Shown here piece after piece: positions 7,071 through 16,417 of a DNA stretch of 24,928 nucleotides. The stretch is from Prorocentrum cordatum (taxonomy: Eukaryota; Sar; Dinophyceae; Prorocentrales; Prorocentraceae). Location of the stretch: NCBI GenBank assembly GCA_963575745.1, contig CAUYUJ010000160.1:92501-117428 (forward strand). Direction: 5' to 3'. A model generated the notes under the pieces. That model ran no database searches. It was not told the DNA's origin and saw only the letters and a list, made by a program, of their open reading frames with translations. Numbering within the stretch: position 1 is the stretch's first letter; every line of letters starts with the position of its first letter. Both the position numbers and the translations under genes were made by a program.

Positions 7071-7366
7071 CATCATGTACTCCGAAGCGTTCGGCCGCAC
7101 GTCGCTCCCCCGCGACTCAGCGCGGCGCGCCATCTCCTCCACCAACACCGCGGAGGGGCCCGCGTGCGCGACGGCGCTGTCCAGGCCCCTGAGCCTCAAA
7201 CAGTGGCGAAGCGTCCTGGCTCGTTGTAGGCCCATTGAATAATGTTCTAAGAACCTTGTGTGGCCTGCGCGAAATGTTCTCAGAACAGTTCTGGCTGCGA
7301 CCGTTTTGTTACCTAACAGCGAAGACTGATAGGTTTCTAGTGGGCTCAAAAGAGAGCATCTTGATT
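7071..7366. other. Unrepeated segment with weak coding-like character
   Basis: Both strands have open stretches. On plus a frame starts at ATG 7075 (MYSEAFGRTSLPRDSARR) and stops at about 7242. On minus a longer frame reads through about 7071-7330 and joins repeat-derived sequence. Neither matches a family I know, and they cannot both be real. Two near-palindromes, GTTCTAAGAAC (7244-7254) and GTTCTCAGAAC (7275-7285), lie 31 bases apart. Confidence 0.3.
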
Positions 7367-7369
7367 CCC

Positions 7370-7466
7370 CCGAGGGGTCTGGGCGGATGCCGGGGAGAAT
7401 CCGGGGAATCCCCGGGACTCCCCAGGGGGGTCTGGGCGGGTGCCGGGGAGGATCCAGGGACTCCCG
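7370..7466. repeat. Two-copy GGGGTCTGGGCGG repeat
   Basis: GGGGTCTGGGCGGATGCCGG and GGGGTCTGGGCGGGTGCCGG each begin a unit that continues GGGGAG(A/G)ATCC and ends GGGACTCCC. The second unit runs straight into the 73-bp repeat. Confidence 0.7.
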
Positions 7467-7745
7467 TAGGCCAGTTCGTGTTCTTGGTGCTCCCAGAACA
7501 CCATTCCCAGGCCACATTTTGAATGCGCGGAGCCAACTGTAGGCCACTTCGTGTTCTTCGTCTTCCCAGAACACCATTCCCAGGCCACATTTTGAATACC
7601 CGGAGCCAACTGTTGGCCACTTCGTGTTCTTCGTGCTCCCAGAACAGCATTCCTGTACCATATTTTGATTGCCCGGAGCCAACTGTAGGCCACTTCGTGA
7701 TCTTCGTGTTCCCAGAACACCAGTCCTGTGCCATATTTTGAATGC
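7467..7745. repeat. 73-bp tandem repeat, about four units
   Basis: Units begin TAGGCCACTTCGTG or a variant at 7467, 7540, 7613 and 7686, an exact 73-base spacing. Each contains CCCAGAACACCATTCC, GGCCACATTTTGAATGC and CGGAGCCAACTG. The period and spaced motifs resemble the arrays at 10177-10400 and 23672-24668. It ends where the GGCTGA array starts. Confidence 0.9.
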
Positions 7746-8856
7746 CCGAGCTGAGGCAGGCTGAGGCCGAGGCAGGCTGAGGCCGAGGCAGGCTGAGGCT
7801 GAGGCTGAGGCACGCCGAGGCAGGCTGAGGCTGAGAGGCTGAGCTGAGGCTGAGGCAGGCTGAGGCTGAGGCTGAGGCCTGAGGCAGGCTGAGGCTGAGG
7901 CTGAGGCAAGCCGAGGCAGGCTGAGGCTGAGGCTGGAGCTGAGGCAGGGCTGGGGACGACGGCAGGCTGAGATGAGGCTGAGGGCAGGCTGAGCTGAGGG
8001 GAGGAGCGCTGAGGGCAGGATGAAGGATGAGAGGCTGACGCTGAGGCGAGGCAGGCTGAGGCTGATGCTGAGGCCGAGGCAGGCTGAGGCTGAGGCTGAG
8101 TGCAAGCCGAGGCAGGCTGAGGATGAGGCCTGAAGCTGAGGCAGGCGGAGGCTGAGGCTGAGGCTGAGCTGTGGCTTGAGGCTGAGGCAAGCTGCGGCTG
8201 AGACAGGCTGAGCTGAGGATGTGCAGGCCGACGGTGAAGGCAGGCTGAGTGCAGGGTGAGGGCTGAGGCAGGCTGAGGATGAGGCTGAGGCCGAGGCAGG
8301 CTGAGGCTGAGACGAGGGCAAGCGAGGCAGGCTGAGGCTGAGGCTGAGGCTGATGCTGAGAGCAGGCTGAGGCATGTGAGACAGGCTGAGGCTGAGGCTG
8401 AGGCTGAGGCAGGCTGAGGCTGAGGCTGAGGCAGGCTGAGGCTGAGGCCGAGGCAGGCTGAGGCCGAGGCAGGCTGAGGCTGAGACTGAGGCTGAGGCTG
8501 AGGCTGAGGCCGAGGCAGGCCGAAGCTGAGACAAGGTGAGGCTGAATGGAAGGGGGGGGGAAGGGGGGGGGAGGAGGGGAGGCTGAGGCAGGCTGAGGCC
8601 GAGGCAGGCTGGGGCCGAGACAGGCTGAGGCTGAGGCTGAGGCAAACCGAGGCAGGCTGAGGCTGAGGCTGAGGCTGAGGCTGAGGCAGGCTGAGGCTGA
8701 GGCAGGCTGAGGCTGAGGATGAGGCTGAAGCTGAGGCAGGCTGAGGCTGAGGCTGAGGCTGAGGCAGGCTGAGGCTGAGGCCGAGGCAGGCTGAGGCTGA
8801 GGCTGAGGCAAGCCGAGGCAGGCTGAGGCTGAGGCTGAAACTGAGGCAGGCTGAGG
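7746..8856. repeat. 1.1-kb GGCTGA / GAGGCAGGCTGAG hexamer array
   Basis: Hexamer GGCTGA repeats with regularly interspersed GGCAGGCTGAGG and GGCCGAGGCAGG variants. The middle (about 7930-8300) is more degenerate, and a G-run patch interrupts at about 8549-8580. On the minus strand the array is stop-poor in more than one frame, giving frames of hundreds of codons made of Gln-Pro, Ser-Leu and Ala-Ser repeats. These are artefacts of the hexamer, which is a multiple of three. Confidence 0.92.
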
Positions 8857-8985
8857 CATCCGTAGGAATCCATAGGAATCCTTAGGAATCCCTAGAAATC
8901 CTCAGGAAATCCGTAGGTATCCTTAGGAATCCGTAGGCATAGTTAAGCATCCTCAGGAATCCTTAGGATTCCATTGGATCCTAAG
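8857..8985. repeat. 10-bp minisatellite, AATCCNTAGG
   Basis: About a dozen units of AATCC(A/T/G/C)TAGG or AATCCTCAGG follow the GGCTGA array directly. Confidence 0.85.
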
Positions 8986-9167
8986 GCCGTTGCCACTGCG
9001 ACTGTCATTGCGAATGCGACTGCGACTGCGAGAACAGCAGAATTCTACAACTGGATTCTCACCTGAATCTTAAGGGGAATGCTTCCAGATATGCTTATTC
9101 GAGAGAGCACGATCCACCGCCGCTTGACTGTGGAAAATTGCTGCCCTTTTCCTCCGGAACTCGGGGG
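8986..9167. other. Spacer, no gene seen
   Basis: Contains a short GCGACT/GCGAATGCGACT hexamer run near 8996-9030. No coding frame or RNA gene recognised. Confidence 0.5.
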
Positions 9168-9262
9168 TCCCCCCCCCCCAACCCCTCCCCCCCCCCCCCC
9201 ACCCCCCCCCCCTCCCCTTCCCCCAGCACCACCCCACCCCTTCCCCTAACCCCCCCCCCCCC
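9168..9262. repeat. C-homopolymer-rich block
   Basis: Runs of 8-14 C separated by A, T or AACC. Run lengths here are likely to be unreliable in any assembly. Confidence 0.85.
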
Positions 9263-9270
9263 TTCCCCCC

Positions 9271-9309
9271 CTCGAAAACCGGAGGGGGTGGTCACTACCG
9301 GTTCGAACC
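9271..9309 (-). repeat. Inverted single copy of the TTCGAACCGGTAGTGACC motif
   Basis: CTCGAAAACCGG and GTCACTACCGGTTCGAACC are the reverse complement of the motif repeated four times at 9661-9885. This copy lies on the far side of the ACTGTCCC array. Confidence 0.8.
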
Positions 9310-9660
9310 ACTGAGCTGTCCCACTGTTCCCACCACTGTCCCCACTGTCCCTACCACTGTCCCCACTGCACCTCTTTCCCATTGTCCCACCGCCGTCCTC
9401 ACCACCGCCTTCACCACTGTCCCCACCACCACTGTACCCTCCACTGTCCTACAGTTTCCACCACACTCCCACTTTCCCCACACCACTGCCCCCACCACCA
9501 CCGTCCCCACCACTGTCCCACTGTCCCCACTGTTCCCACCATTGTCCTCACCATTGTCCCCACCACTACCGTCCCCACCACTGTCCCACTGTCCCCACCA
9601 CTGTCCCGCTGTCCCCTCACCACTGTCCTCACCACCACTGTCGCCACCACTGTCCGCACC
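9310..9660. repeat. CCACCACTGTCC-type minisatellite
   Basis: Variants of CCCCACCACTGTCC, CCCACTGTCCC and CCTCACCACTGTCC at 9-15 base spacing. Frames read Pro/His/Thr/Val repeats. Confidence 0.85.
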
Positions 9661-9885
9661 CCCCCTCGGTTTTCGAGGGGGGGGGGAGGGGGTTCGAACT
9701 GGTAGTGACCCCCCCCGGTTTTCGAGCTCAAGGGGGGGGGGTGCGTTCGAACCGGTAATGACCCCCCCCCTTTTCATGATGAACGGGGGGGGGGGAGGGG
9801 TTCGAACCGGTAGTGACCCCCCCGGTTTTCCGGAGGGGGGGGGGAGGGGTTCGAACCGGTAGTGACCCCCCCCCGGTTTTCCGCT
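9661..9885 (+). repeat. Four-copy ~50-bp repeat, GTTCGAACCGGTAGTGACC with G/C runs
   Basis: TTCGAAC(C/T)GGTA(G/A)TGACC occurs at about 9693, 9746, 9801 and 9850, each followed by a C run, GGTTTTC and a G run. Each unit can fold through its own C and G runs. Confidence 0.85.
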
Positions 9886-9949
9886 AGCAGCGGTAGAACA
9901 CGCTCTTTCAAACAATGACAGCAGCTTCACTGATGGAGAGCAGATGAGA

Positions 9950-10195
9950 GCAGGTCGCTTTCAAAATGTGGCTCTCGCCTTAGCGCCGGGCGTATTTGTC
10001 TTAACAAATTGAAAGAGCTTCACGGATTGAGGGCGGGTGGTTCTCAAAATGTGGCACTCGCCTTAGCGCCGCGCACACTCGTGTTAAACACTTGGAAGAG
10101 TTTCACAGATTGAGGGCGGTTCCTTTTCAAAAGGTGGCTCTCGCGTTAGCGCCGCGCACATTCGTTGGTAAACTTTGCAAGAGTTTCACGGCTTC
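9950..10195 (+). repeat. 83-bp tandem repeat, three units
   Basis: TCAAAATGTGGC or TCAAAAGGTGGC starts units at 9961, 10044 and 10127, an 83-base spacing. Each continues CTCGC(C/G)TTAGCGCCG and later GAAGAG(T/C)TTCAC and GATTGAGGGCGG. The opening TCAAAATGTGGC also occurs in the reverse complement of the 73-bp unit at 7467, which may point to common origin. Confidence 0.85.
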
Positions 10196-10400
10196 CCATG
10201 ATCAGCATACCAGATATTGTGTGTTGGGAGGGATTCATGATTATGAGGGTGCAACAGTTACGTTGGTTCGCGGTGTTGAAGTCCCAAGAACGGTGTTCTG
10301 GCACGGTTCAAGATCGTCAAGACGCAACAGTCAGGTTGATCCGTGGCGTTGGAATCCTGACAACAATGCTTTGGCATGCTCCAGGGTCTTCAAACGAATG
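10177..10400 (+). repeat. Diverged 73-bp repeat, about three units
   Basis: GCAACAGTTACGTTGGTTCG at 10251 and GCAACAGTCAGGTTGATCCG at 10324 are 73 bases apart. A poorer unit begins GCAAGAGTTTCACGG at 10177. GGTGTTCTGGCAC and the GTTGG(T/A)TCCG-like blocks occur at the same spacing as in the reverse complement of the 7467-7745 units. Two overlapping frames run through it, but with so clear a repeat I do not call a gene. Confidence 0.65.
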
Positions 10401-10700
10401 TCTTCCAACGAAGCAGTTCCCTGTGGAAACGAGCCGCTGTAGAAGCCTATGAAGACGGAGCTTAAAGGGAGGGTTTATTCCAACATCGTTGCTGGCTTTT
10501 GAGTTCTCACTGGTCCTCTTCCTCCTCCTCTTCGGCGGCATGCACTAAAGTCCTCCACGTCAGAAAATTATACTAAATACATAATGGTAGGTCATACTAA
10601 TGGGAACCAACACTGTTGCTCCTCCTCTTATCGGGTCCTCTCACGAGACTTGGGCCCCTCTTTCGATTCCCTTGGGCCCCTTTCTGCTTTCCCCCTTCCC
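10401..10700. other. Spacer, no gene seen
   Basis: Mixed sequence leading into the pyrimidine tract. Short frames only; nothing recognised. Confidence 0.45.
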
Positions 10701-11165
10701 CTTCCTAACCTCCTCGCATCCTCCTCATCCTCCTCCTCCCCTTTTTATCCTCGCCCCCCTCCTCCCTCATCTATCCCTCTCTCCTCCTTCTGTCCTCCTC
10801 CTCCTCCTCCTCCTCCTCTTCCTCCCCACCTCCTCATGGTCCACATCCTCCTGGTCCTGCTCGCTCGATTCTCCTCCTCCTCCCTTTCCTCCTCATCAAT
10901 CATAATCATCATCTCTACTCCTCCTCCTCCTCATCCTCCTCCGCCTAATTTCTCCTACTACCTGCCCCCCTCTCCTCCTCACCACCCTCCCCATCCCCCT
11001 CCTCCTTCCTACGCCTCCTCCTATTCCCTCCTCGCCCCTGCTCCTCCTCCTCCTCTCCTTCCTCCTCCTCCTCCTCCTCCTCATTTCCTTTACTTATGCC
11101 TCCTCCTCCTCCTCCTCCTCCTCCTCCTCCTCCTCCTCCTCCTCCTCCTCCTCCTCCCCCTCCCC
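10701..11165. repeat. Long CCT-rich polypyrimidine tract ending in pure (CCT)n
   Basis: Imperfect CCTCCT sequence from about 10700, with CCCC and ATC interruptions, becomes almost pure (CCT)n from about 11098 to 11160. All frames are Pro/Ser/Leu- or Gly/Arg/Glu-rich and unsupported. Confidence 0.9.
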
Positions 11166-11182
11166 CTCCTGGTTCTCCTCTA

Positions 11183-11218
11183 CCATTGCCACTTTGTCTG
11201 AAGCCGTTTTGGCTCAAG
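11183..11218 (+). other. Relict dinoflagellate spliced leader, full-length plus truncated copy in tandem
   Basis: Bases 11204-11218 read CCGTTTTGGCTCAAG, one mismatch from CCATTTTGGCTCAAG, the 15-base 3' part of the dinoflagellate spliced leader. Directly upstream, 11183-11203 (CCATTGCCACTTTGTCTGAAG without its last base is the visible match) agrees with the full leader at about 16 of 21 positions by my count. A leader followed by a truncated leader is the known signature of trans-spliced mRNAs copied back into the genome and trans-spliced again. It points rightward, and no recognised gene follows it; the next 90 bases lead to antisense retrotransposon sequence. The match could be chance, but the exact 12-base TTTTGGCTCAAG plus the upstream partner make that unlikely. 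Confidence 0.65.
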
Positions 11219-12162
11219 CGATCGCACGGCTGTCTGTCGGTTTTGGGGGCTCCGATGTCGGCGCCTAGCAGGGCCATCTGTGCTGCCGATGCCGCTGTTC
11301 TCGTGGACGCGGCGGTGCGGGCGGCGCAGAGTGCTGCACAAGATGAAGAGCGACGCGTCTGCTGCTTGCGCCCATGTAGCATGCCAATCTCCAAACAACT
11401 TTCTCGCGTGCTTGCCTGCTTCGTAATGCGACACGCCGTACTTGCCGCTGTGGAATCGCCGGGTTCAGGTAATCGGCACGTTTCCGCCTAGCCTGGCATC
11501 TCTTGCAATCGTTCGCCCGTGACTTGTGCCAATACCGTCGTCACGCGCGTGGGTGGGAGTAAAGCGTCCATGGCTTGTCGTTCAATTCATACGGCCTGGT
11601 GCTCTTCTGCGAGACCTTCTTCGCCCACGTCTTCCGTAAGCATGAGCTGTTGTGCTCCACCAGTTTCGCGTGCTTCTCTCGACCCCGTTGCCTGTGCGTC
11701 GGGCCTTTTTCTATGTGTACCCTCTTTTTGCGGGACCCTGCGAGAGGAGCTGCTCGCACTGGGCCCAGCACACGCCGGTCGGAAGAAGGGGACCGAAACA
11801 TGAAGCAGAAAGGCGCTGGAAGTGCACTGGGCCTTCGCCCGCCCCCTGAAGGGGAAGGAGAAGGAACGCACACTGGATGACTGTGAAGCGGGGAGGCGCC
11901 CCAGGCAGAGTGGGGCCCGGGAGTCCAGCAACGCCTACGTTCAACGACCGACGGGTGCTTGTGGAAGAGCAGGGTGCCTCGGGATCTGGACGTGAGTGCC
12001 CGCGCGCGGTCGCCGCGGCCCTTTGGCGACGGCCTCCACGGCCCTCGGCAGCGGTCTGAGTCAGGACGGGCACAGCACACAGTCCAATAACTCGGCCTCG
12101 GCCACTGGAGCGCGTCGCTGCCACGACCTCTGGGGCCACAGGTTGAACATCTAACCTTAGGG

Positions 12163-12199
12163 CCTCCTCCTCCTCCTCCTCCTCCTCCTCCTCCTCCTC
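12163..12199. repeat. (TCC)n insertion inside the copy 2 endonuclease
   Basis: A pure TCC run that reads as poly-Glu in the minus frame, just after the PWAE stretch, at the place where copy 1 has WAKKLKVTP. The microsatellite arose or expanded inside the relic. Confidence 0.9.
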
Positions 12200-12824
12200 G
12201 GCCCATGGGAGACTCACGTGCTCCTCTGGGGTGGTGACGCTCCAGATCCCCACCGCCGCCCACGGTGTAGAGGTGCTCTTGACCAACTGGGCCAACTTCT
12301 TCACCTTGTGCACACTGGCCCCCACGAGACCCGGGCCGCTGCCCAGGTAGACGACGGGGAGAATGTTGAGCAGACCTCATTTGAGGTCCCAGTGAGCCAC
12401 CTGTATGTCTTCCAGCTCCATCGCGAGCGTGCCGTGGCCTTTCACGGTCGGGGGGCGAACTCTCGCCCGAAGGTGTGAGACCCGCAGCCAACATGGCCCC
12501 CCCCGTGAACACTTTTAGCCGATCGTCCTGTCCGCCCTGATGCTTTGTACGTGCGTTGTGGGACACGCCCTTGCGGCCGAAGCCTCTGTGCCCGCTCGCT
12601 GGCCATCGCCTTGTGTAAGATGGTGCTCGACCAAGCCCACTATGTCGCATCCGAACGTACGAACGAACGCCAGATCCGTGCGCACGTCGCGTGGGCGCCC
12701 GCACGCGCCCGTTTGGGCGTGGCGGTGGAGGCCGTAGCCTCGATGCGGAAAAAAACATCTGGTGTGTCTGAGGAACATACAATGCGAGATACATGAAAAA
12801 GGTAGGAAAGGAGAGAGGAGGGGG

Positions 12825-12965
12825 GAGAGATCCCTGGAGTCGGTGTCGGCGCGGAGCTCGGTATGCTTGTGTGTGTGTCTGTGTGGGAGGGTGATGGGGG
12901 AGGGGAGAAGTGAGGGCAAAATCCTTGAGGTCGATGTCGGCGTGATGCTCGTTCACGTGTTGATG
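12825..12965. repeat. Two-copy ~92-bp duplication within copy 2
   Basis: TCGGTGTCGGCGCGGAGCTCG (about 12838, ends at the window of the motif) and TCGATGTCGGCGTGATGCTC (about 12931) begin related segments, separated by a GTGTGT run. It lies between the coiled-coil and endonuclease parts of the relic. Confidence 0.5.
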
Positions 12966-14050
12966 TTGTGGGCGGACATGTTGTAGTGAGTGTCGTTCGC
13001 CAGGAAAGTTTGCAAGTTTCCCCTTGTTGCCCGCCGTCGTCTTGATTTCTTGCGGTACAATGACCTCACGCCCTGGGTCGCTAAACTGAATGTGTTCCCT
13101 ACCTCCTTTCTTGACCGTCACCGCTGGCGCTGGCGACGGAACGGATCCCTCCTTCTGGATCTGTCTGGCGCGCTCTGTCGCTGATGCGCCTGATGAAATC
13201 GTATGCTGGTCTTGGGACTGTAGCTTCAGGTCCTGCCGCAAGTTGCCAGGGTGGCACCGCACCTCCGCTCGCGGCCCTTCTCTTTTTAGCCGAGGCCTGC
13301 TGTCTGAGGCTATTGATTTTCTCTGCTGCCCCTTCGCGCTTCGATGCTGTTTCACATGCGGCGTCCAGCGTGTACTTCGCCCGAAGAGCCACCTGCCGAG
13401 CCTGTTGATGGCAGTACTCCTGGGTCGGGTCTGGCAGGCCGAACTCCACTGGACCCAGCTTTGGGAAGTCTTCCTCTGGAGGAGGGGGGTTCTCTGGTGC
13501 TGCGCCTCCTGCTCCTGGCTGCTTCGCACCTGTTGCCGTCGCCCACCTATCAACATCGCGCTATGCCTGTTACTGTGCCCCCCTCGTTGTCGGCCGGCCC
13601 ATCCAGGATGCTCCCCTCTGCCCTTTGCCCTTTGCGTTGCGCTGGAAACGCTTCCGAACTTTCTGCTGGCTGAAGCAGTCGTAAATCTTGAGCTGCAGAC
13701 TCCACGACTTCACATGGTGTCGGCTGTTCGTGCTGGCGGGGGAGCTGGCCGACCAAAGCTGGGCACGCACGTGCCAGTTGCTCGATTTTCTCTGCGTCGC
13801 CCTCCTCCGTGGCCTGCTCGTCCTGGCCCACCAAGATTGCAAGATTGCCACCAGCGCCTGGGACTGCTTGTCGCCTGGTGGGACTGGCGCGTGTGTGTGT
13901 GCGTGTGTGAGTGCGTCTGTATGCCCGACTTGGTGAGCCCACAAACCTGCTCCATGCGAAATCGCACATCTCGCAGATCTTGCAGCTCCTCTGGTGGATG
14001 CGACCCCGATCGGTCCAGCCAGCACCGTCAGGACAATTAGGGTTGCATTC

Positions 14051-14400
14051 TACACTTCGGAGCACACTGGACTTCTGGGAAAACAACTACTTGGCCGAAG
14101 AAGAATGCAAATATGAATGCGGGAAAGGATGCGTTTTTTTCCGGGCGGCGTCCTCTGGGAGGCGTAAAGAATGCACGAATAATGCGGCGGCCTACTTTTT
14201 GCATGACAAGACTGCGGCGGGATTATTGTTGCATACTTTGTTGGGCCAGGCCAGCGCGCGAACATGATTCCCAACCATCCTGTGGTGTTGGGTCCTCGTT
14301 TTGAAGAGACAGCGCCCCGCGTTCACTCCTCCTCCCGCTGCCCCCTCCCTCCTGCCATCATCATCATCATCACCACCATCATCATCATCGCCATCATCAC
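14051..14400. other. Spacer with an ATC microsatellite, no gene seen
   Basis: Moderately A+T-rich sequence with AATGC-type motifs (for example GAATGCACGAATAATGC at about 14169-14185, echoed in the repeat at 23150-23445), then a CATCAT run at about 14356-14400. No coding frame recognised. Confidence 0.5.
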
Positions 14401-15745
14401 CCGTCACACGCTTCGCGGCCCCATAGGCATCTCCACCGAAGGCCTCAGTGCCACCGCCCGCATGCGTCAGCCACACCCACTTCGGCACACCCCTCACACG
14501 TTTCGTGGCCCCATATGGGAGCTCCAGCGAAGGCCCCAGTGGCTGCGCTCCCATGCGCCCACCGCACCCATTTCGGCACACCCATCACACGTTTCGTGGC
14601 CCCATAGGGAGCTCCAGCGAAGGCCCCAGTGGCTGCGCTCCCATGCGCCCCACCGACCATTGGAGGAGGACCCTCACACGCTTTCGTGGGCCCATGGCCA
14701 TGGAGGGAGCTCCAGCGAATGTGACACCCCAGTGGTTGCGCCTTCCCACAATGTGCGCCCACCGCACAGAGATTCGGCACACCGCCTCTACAACGCTTCG
14801 TGGCCCCCATAGGGACTTTACAGCGAAGGGCCCAGTGGCTATAGCTTACCCGTTGCGCCCCCACCGCACATGATTTGCACACCCCTCAACGCTTCGTGGC
14901 CCCATAGGGTAGACTCTAGCGAAGGCTCCAGTTGGCTGCCTCCATGCGCCCACCGCACCCATTTCGGCACACCCCTCATACGTTTCGTGGCCCCCTAGGG
15001 TAGTGCTCAGCGAAGGCCCCAGTGGCTGCCGCTATTCCAGCGCCACCTGCACCATTTCGGCACACCATCACACGTTTCGTTTTTTTCTTTGTCCCTTACT
15101 GGAAGAGTTGTAGTGTTCAAAGCGAGAGGCCCCTCTGGCGCTGCGTTCCCATGGCGCCCATCCGCTAGACCCCATTTCGGCACACCACCTCAACGTTTTG
15201 TGGCCCCATGAGGGAGCTCCAGCGAACGGCCTCCAGACGTGTGCGCTCCCATGCGCCCACCGGCACCCAATTTCGGCACACCCATCAACAGCTTTGTGGT
15301 CCATGGGGAGTTCCAGCAGAAGGCTCAGGCCCATGTGGCTGGTCGCTACATTGCGCCACGCACGCATTTTCGACGCACACCCCTGCACACTGTTTCGTGG
15401 CCCCATTATGTGGGAGACGCCAGCGATGGCCCCATGTGGTCTGCGCATACACATGCGCCCACCGAACAGGTTTTCGGGGCACAACCCTCACACGCTTCTG
15501 TGGTCCCCGAGTAGGGCACCCACCCGAATGGCTATACCCAGTGGCTGCGTTCGCATGGCGGCGCCGCACATTTTCCGTGCCCCCCCCAATACAGACCCTC
15601 ACTCGTTTGTGGCCTCGGACGTGCTCACACGCATGGCCCCAGTGCTACCGCCCTCATGCGTCCCGTACGCCCAGGACAGCGTTTCGTGGCACGCCTTTCG
15701 TGGCCCCATAAGGAGCCCCACCGAAAGCGGCACACACAAAGCGTT
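14401..15745. repeat. Degenerate ~91-120 bp satellite, about 14 units
   Basis: Each unit contains (T/G)TTTCGTGGCCCCATA, GGAGCTCCAGCGAAGGC, CCCAGTGGCTGCG, TCCCATGCGCCCACCGCACC and TTTCGGCACACCC(C/A)TCACACG. TTCGGCACAC-type marks fall at about 14481, 14572, 14773, 14963, 15056, 15176, 15272, 15369 and 15473. The first units are 91 and 89 bases apart, and later ones stretch to 120 through small insertions. Frames on both strands repeat phrases such as GSAATGAFAGAP and are repeat artefacts. The GTGGCCCC core is shared with 1-305. Confidence 0.9.
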
Positions 15746-16417
15746 ATTCACAATTGCATATGGTTGGGTCCTTCGCCAGGATAAATTTTGCTTTGTTGGG
15801 CGCATCCTCTGGGCGTATTTTTGCTCGAGCAAACACGAGACATATAAGATGTAAATACATGTCGCTTTGAGTGCAACAATGATGCCGCTATAATGCGTTG
15901 GAAATTGCGCAAACAAAAGACATGCAACGCAAAGTGCGGTTATATCGATTGGAATGCAGGCGCACTGACAGAATCAGATTGTAGGCGCGCGTGGCCAACC
16001 CCGAGCAAACGGCTGGCCATGTTTTGACTGCAATCCACGCGGAAACTACGCGCGACACGCCACAGGAACAGCGCACGATACGACAACCGCACACGCGAAT
16101 CCACACGGGCACCCCTTCGACTGTCGAGCACAAGCCTCGAGGAAGGGGCGACAATCGGACACCGCACTTCACCAGCCACTCCTGGCAGTGTGTCTCTCCG
16201 CCGGCGCGCTGCTCGGGCCCAAGTGGGCCCCGCGGCTGCGGCCCCCGCTGGGCGGGGTGACGTGGCCACGGGGGGCGCGCGCGCGCGGCCGGGGGGGTGG
16301 AGGGGTGCGCGGGGGTGCTAGAGAGGAGGAGGCGGCGGAGGAGGAGGACGATTACAGGACGGTTACTAACCAGACAGCAAATCCCGCCGATATGCTGCTG
16401 GCGCTTCAGGGGTTATC
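15746..16417. other. Spacer between satellite and retrotransposon 3' end, no gene seen
   Basis: A less G+C-rich part (15746-15960) is followed by G+C-rich sequence containing GGGGGGCGCGCGCGCGGCC near 16270 and a short GGAGGA run near 16325-16350. A plus frame at about 15991-16260 has no recognisable features. No poly-A or obvious target duplication marking the retrotransposon 3' end was found here. Confidence 0.45.

Larger units (their letters stand above)
11310..14050 (-). pseudogene. Retrotransposon copy 2: decayed 5' half (N-terminal region plus endonuclease)
   Basis: Fragments in different minus-strand frames match, in order, the ORF1 and endonuclease of the copy at 16418-22690. They are: a Cys/Trp motif region near 14040-13960; LARACPAL against copy 1 SERACPQL; a coiled-coil stretch around 13300-13450 ending SAKKRRAASGG against ECKKRRGNGG; the identical VGLVEHHL at 12617-12640; SGPGLVGA against SGPGLAGP; STPWAAVGIW against STPWMAAGGW; RQRGREKHAKLVEH against RKQRGREQHAKLTEH; and WAQAADASLFILC against WAQAADHTLAILC near 11320-11374. 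No reverse transcriptase or RNase H is found. Multiple frameshifts, a TCC array and a ~92-bp duplication interrupt it. A long open minus frame at 11541-13556 crosses it but is mostly out of the coding frame. Confidence 0.85.

Noticed and set aside
7746-8856. Similarity of GAGGCAGGCTGAGG to primate Alu sequence
   Set aside because: Only the short hexamer-based phrase matches; no Alu structure is present.
6927-8873. Minus-strand open frames of about 650 and 516 codons
   Set aside because: They consist almost wholly of Gln-Pro, Ser-Leu and Ala-Ser repeats from the GGCTGA hexamer array. Length is explained by a stop-poor unit divisible by three, and two frames are open at once.
9692-9860. tRNA genes suggested by GGTTCGAACC T-loop-like motifs
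   Set aside because: No acceptor, D or anticodon stems surround them, and the motif repeats every ~50 bases between G and C runs.
11255-11491. Plus-strand 78-codon frame starting 37 bases after the relict leader
   Set aside because: Much of it is antisense to retrotransposon sequence matching copy 1, so it is probably a shadow.
11541-13556. 671-codon minus-strand open frame as an intact gene
   Set aside because: The retrotransposon matches fall in several frames across this interval, and only short parts lie in this one. It is a decayed relic with a chance open frame.
14445-15854. Overlapping frames of 90-218 codons on both strands over the 91-bp satellite
   Set aside because: The peptides repeat with the satellite unit and shift frame with its length changes.
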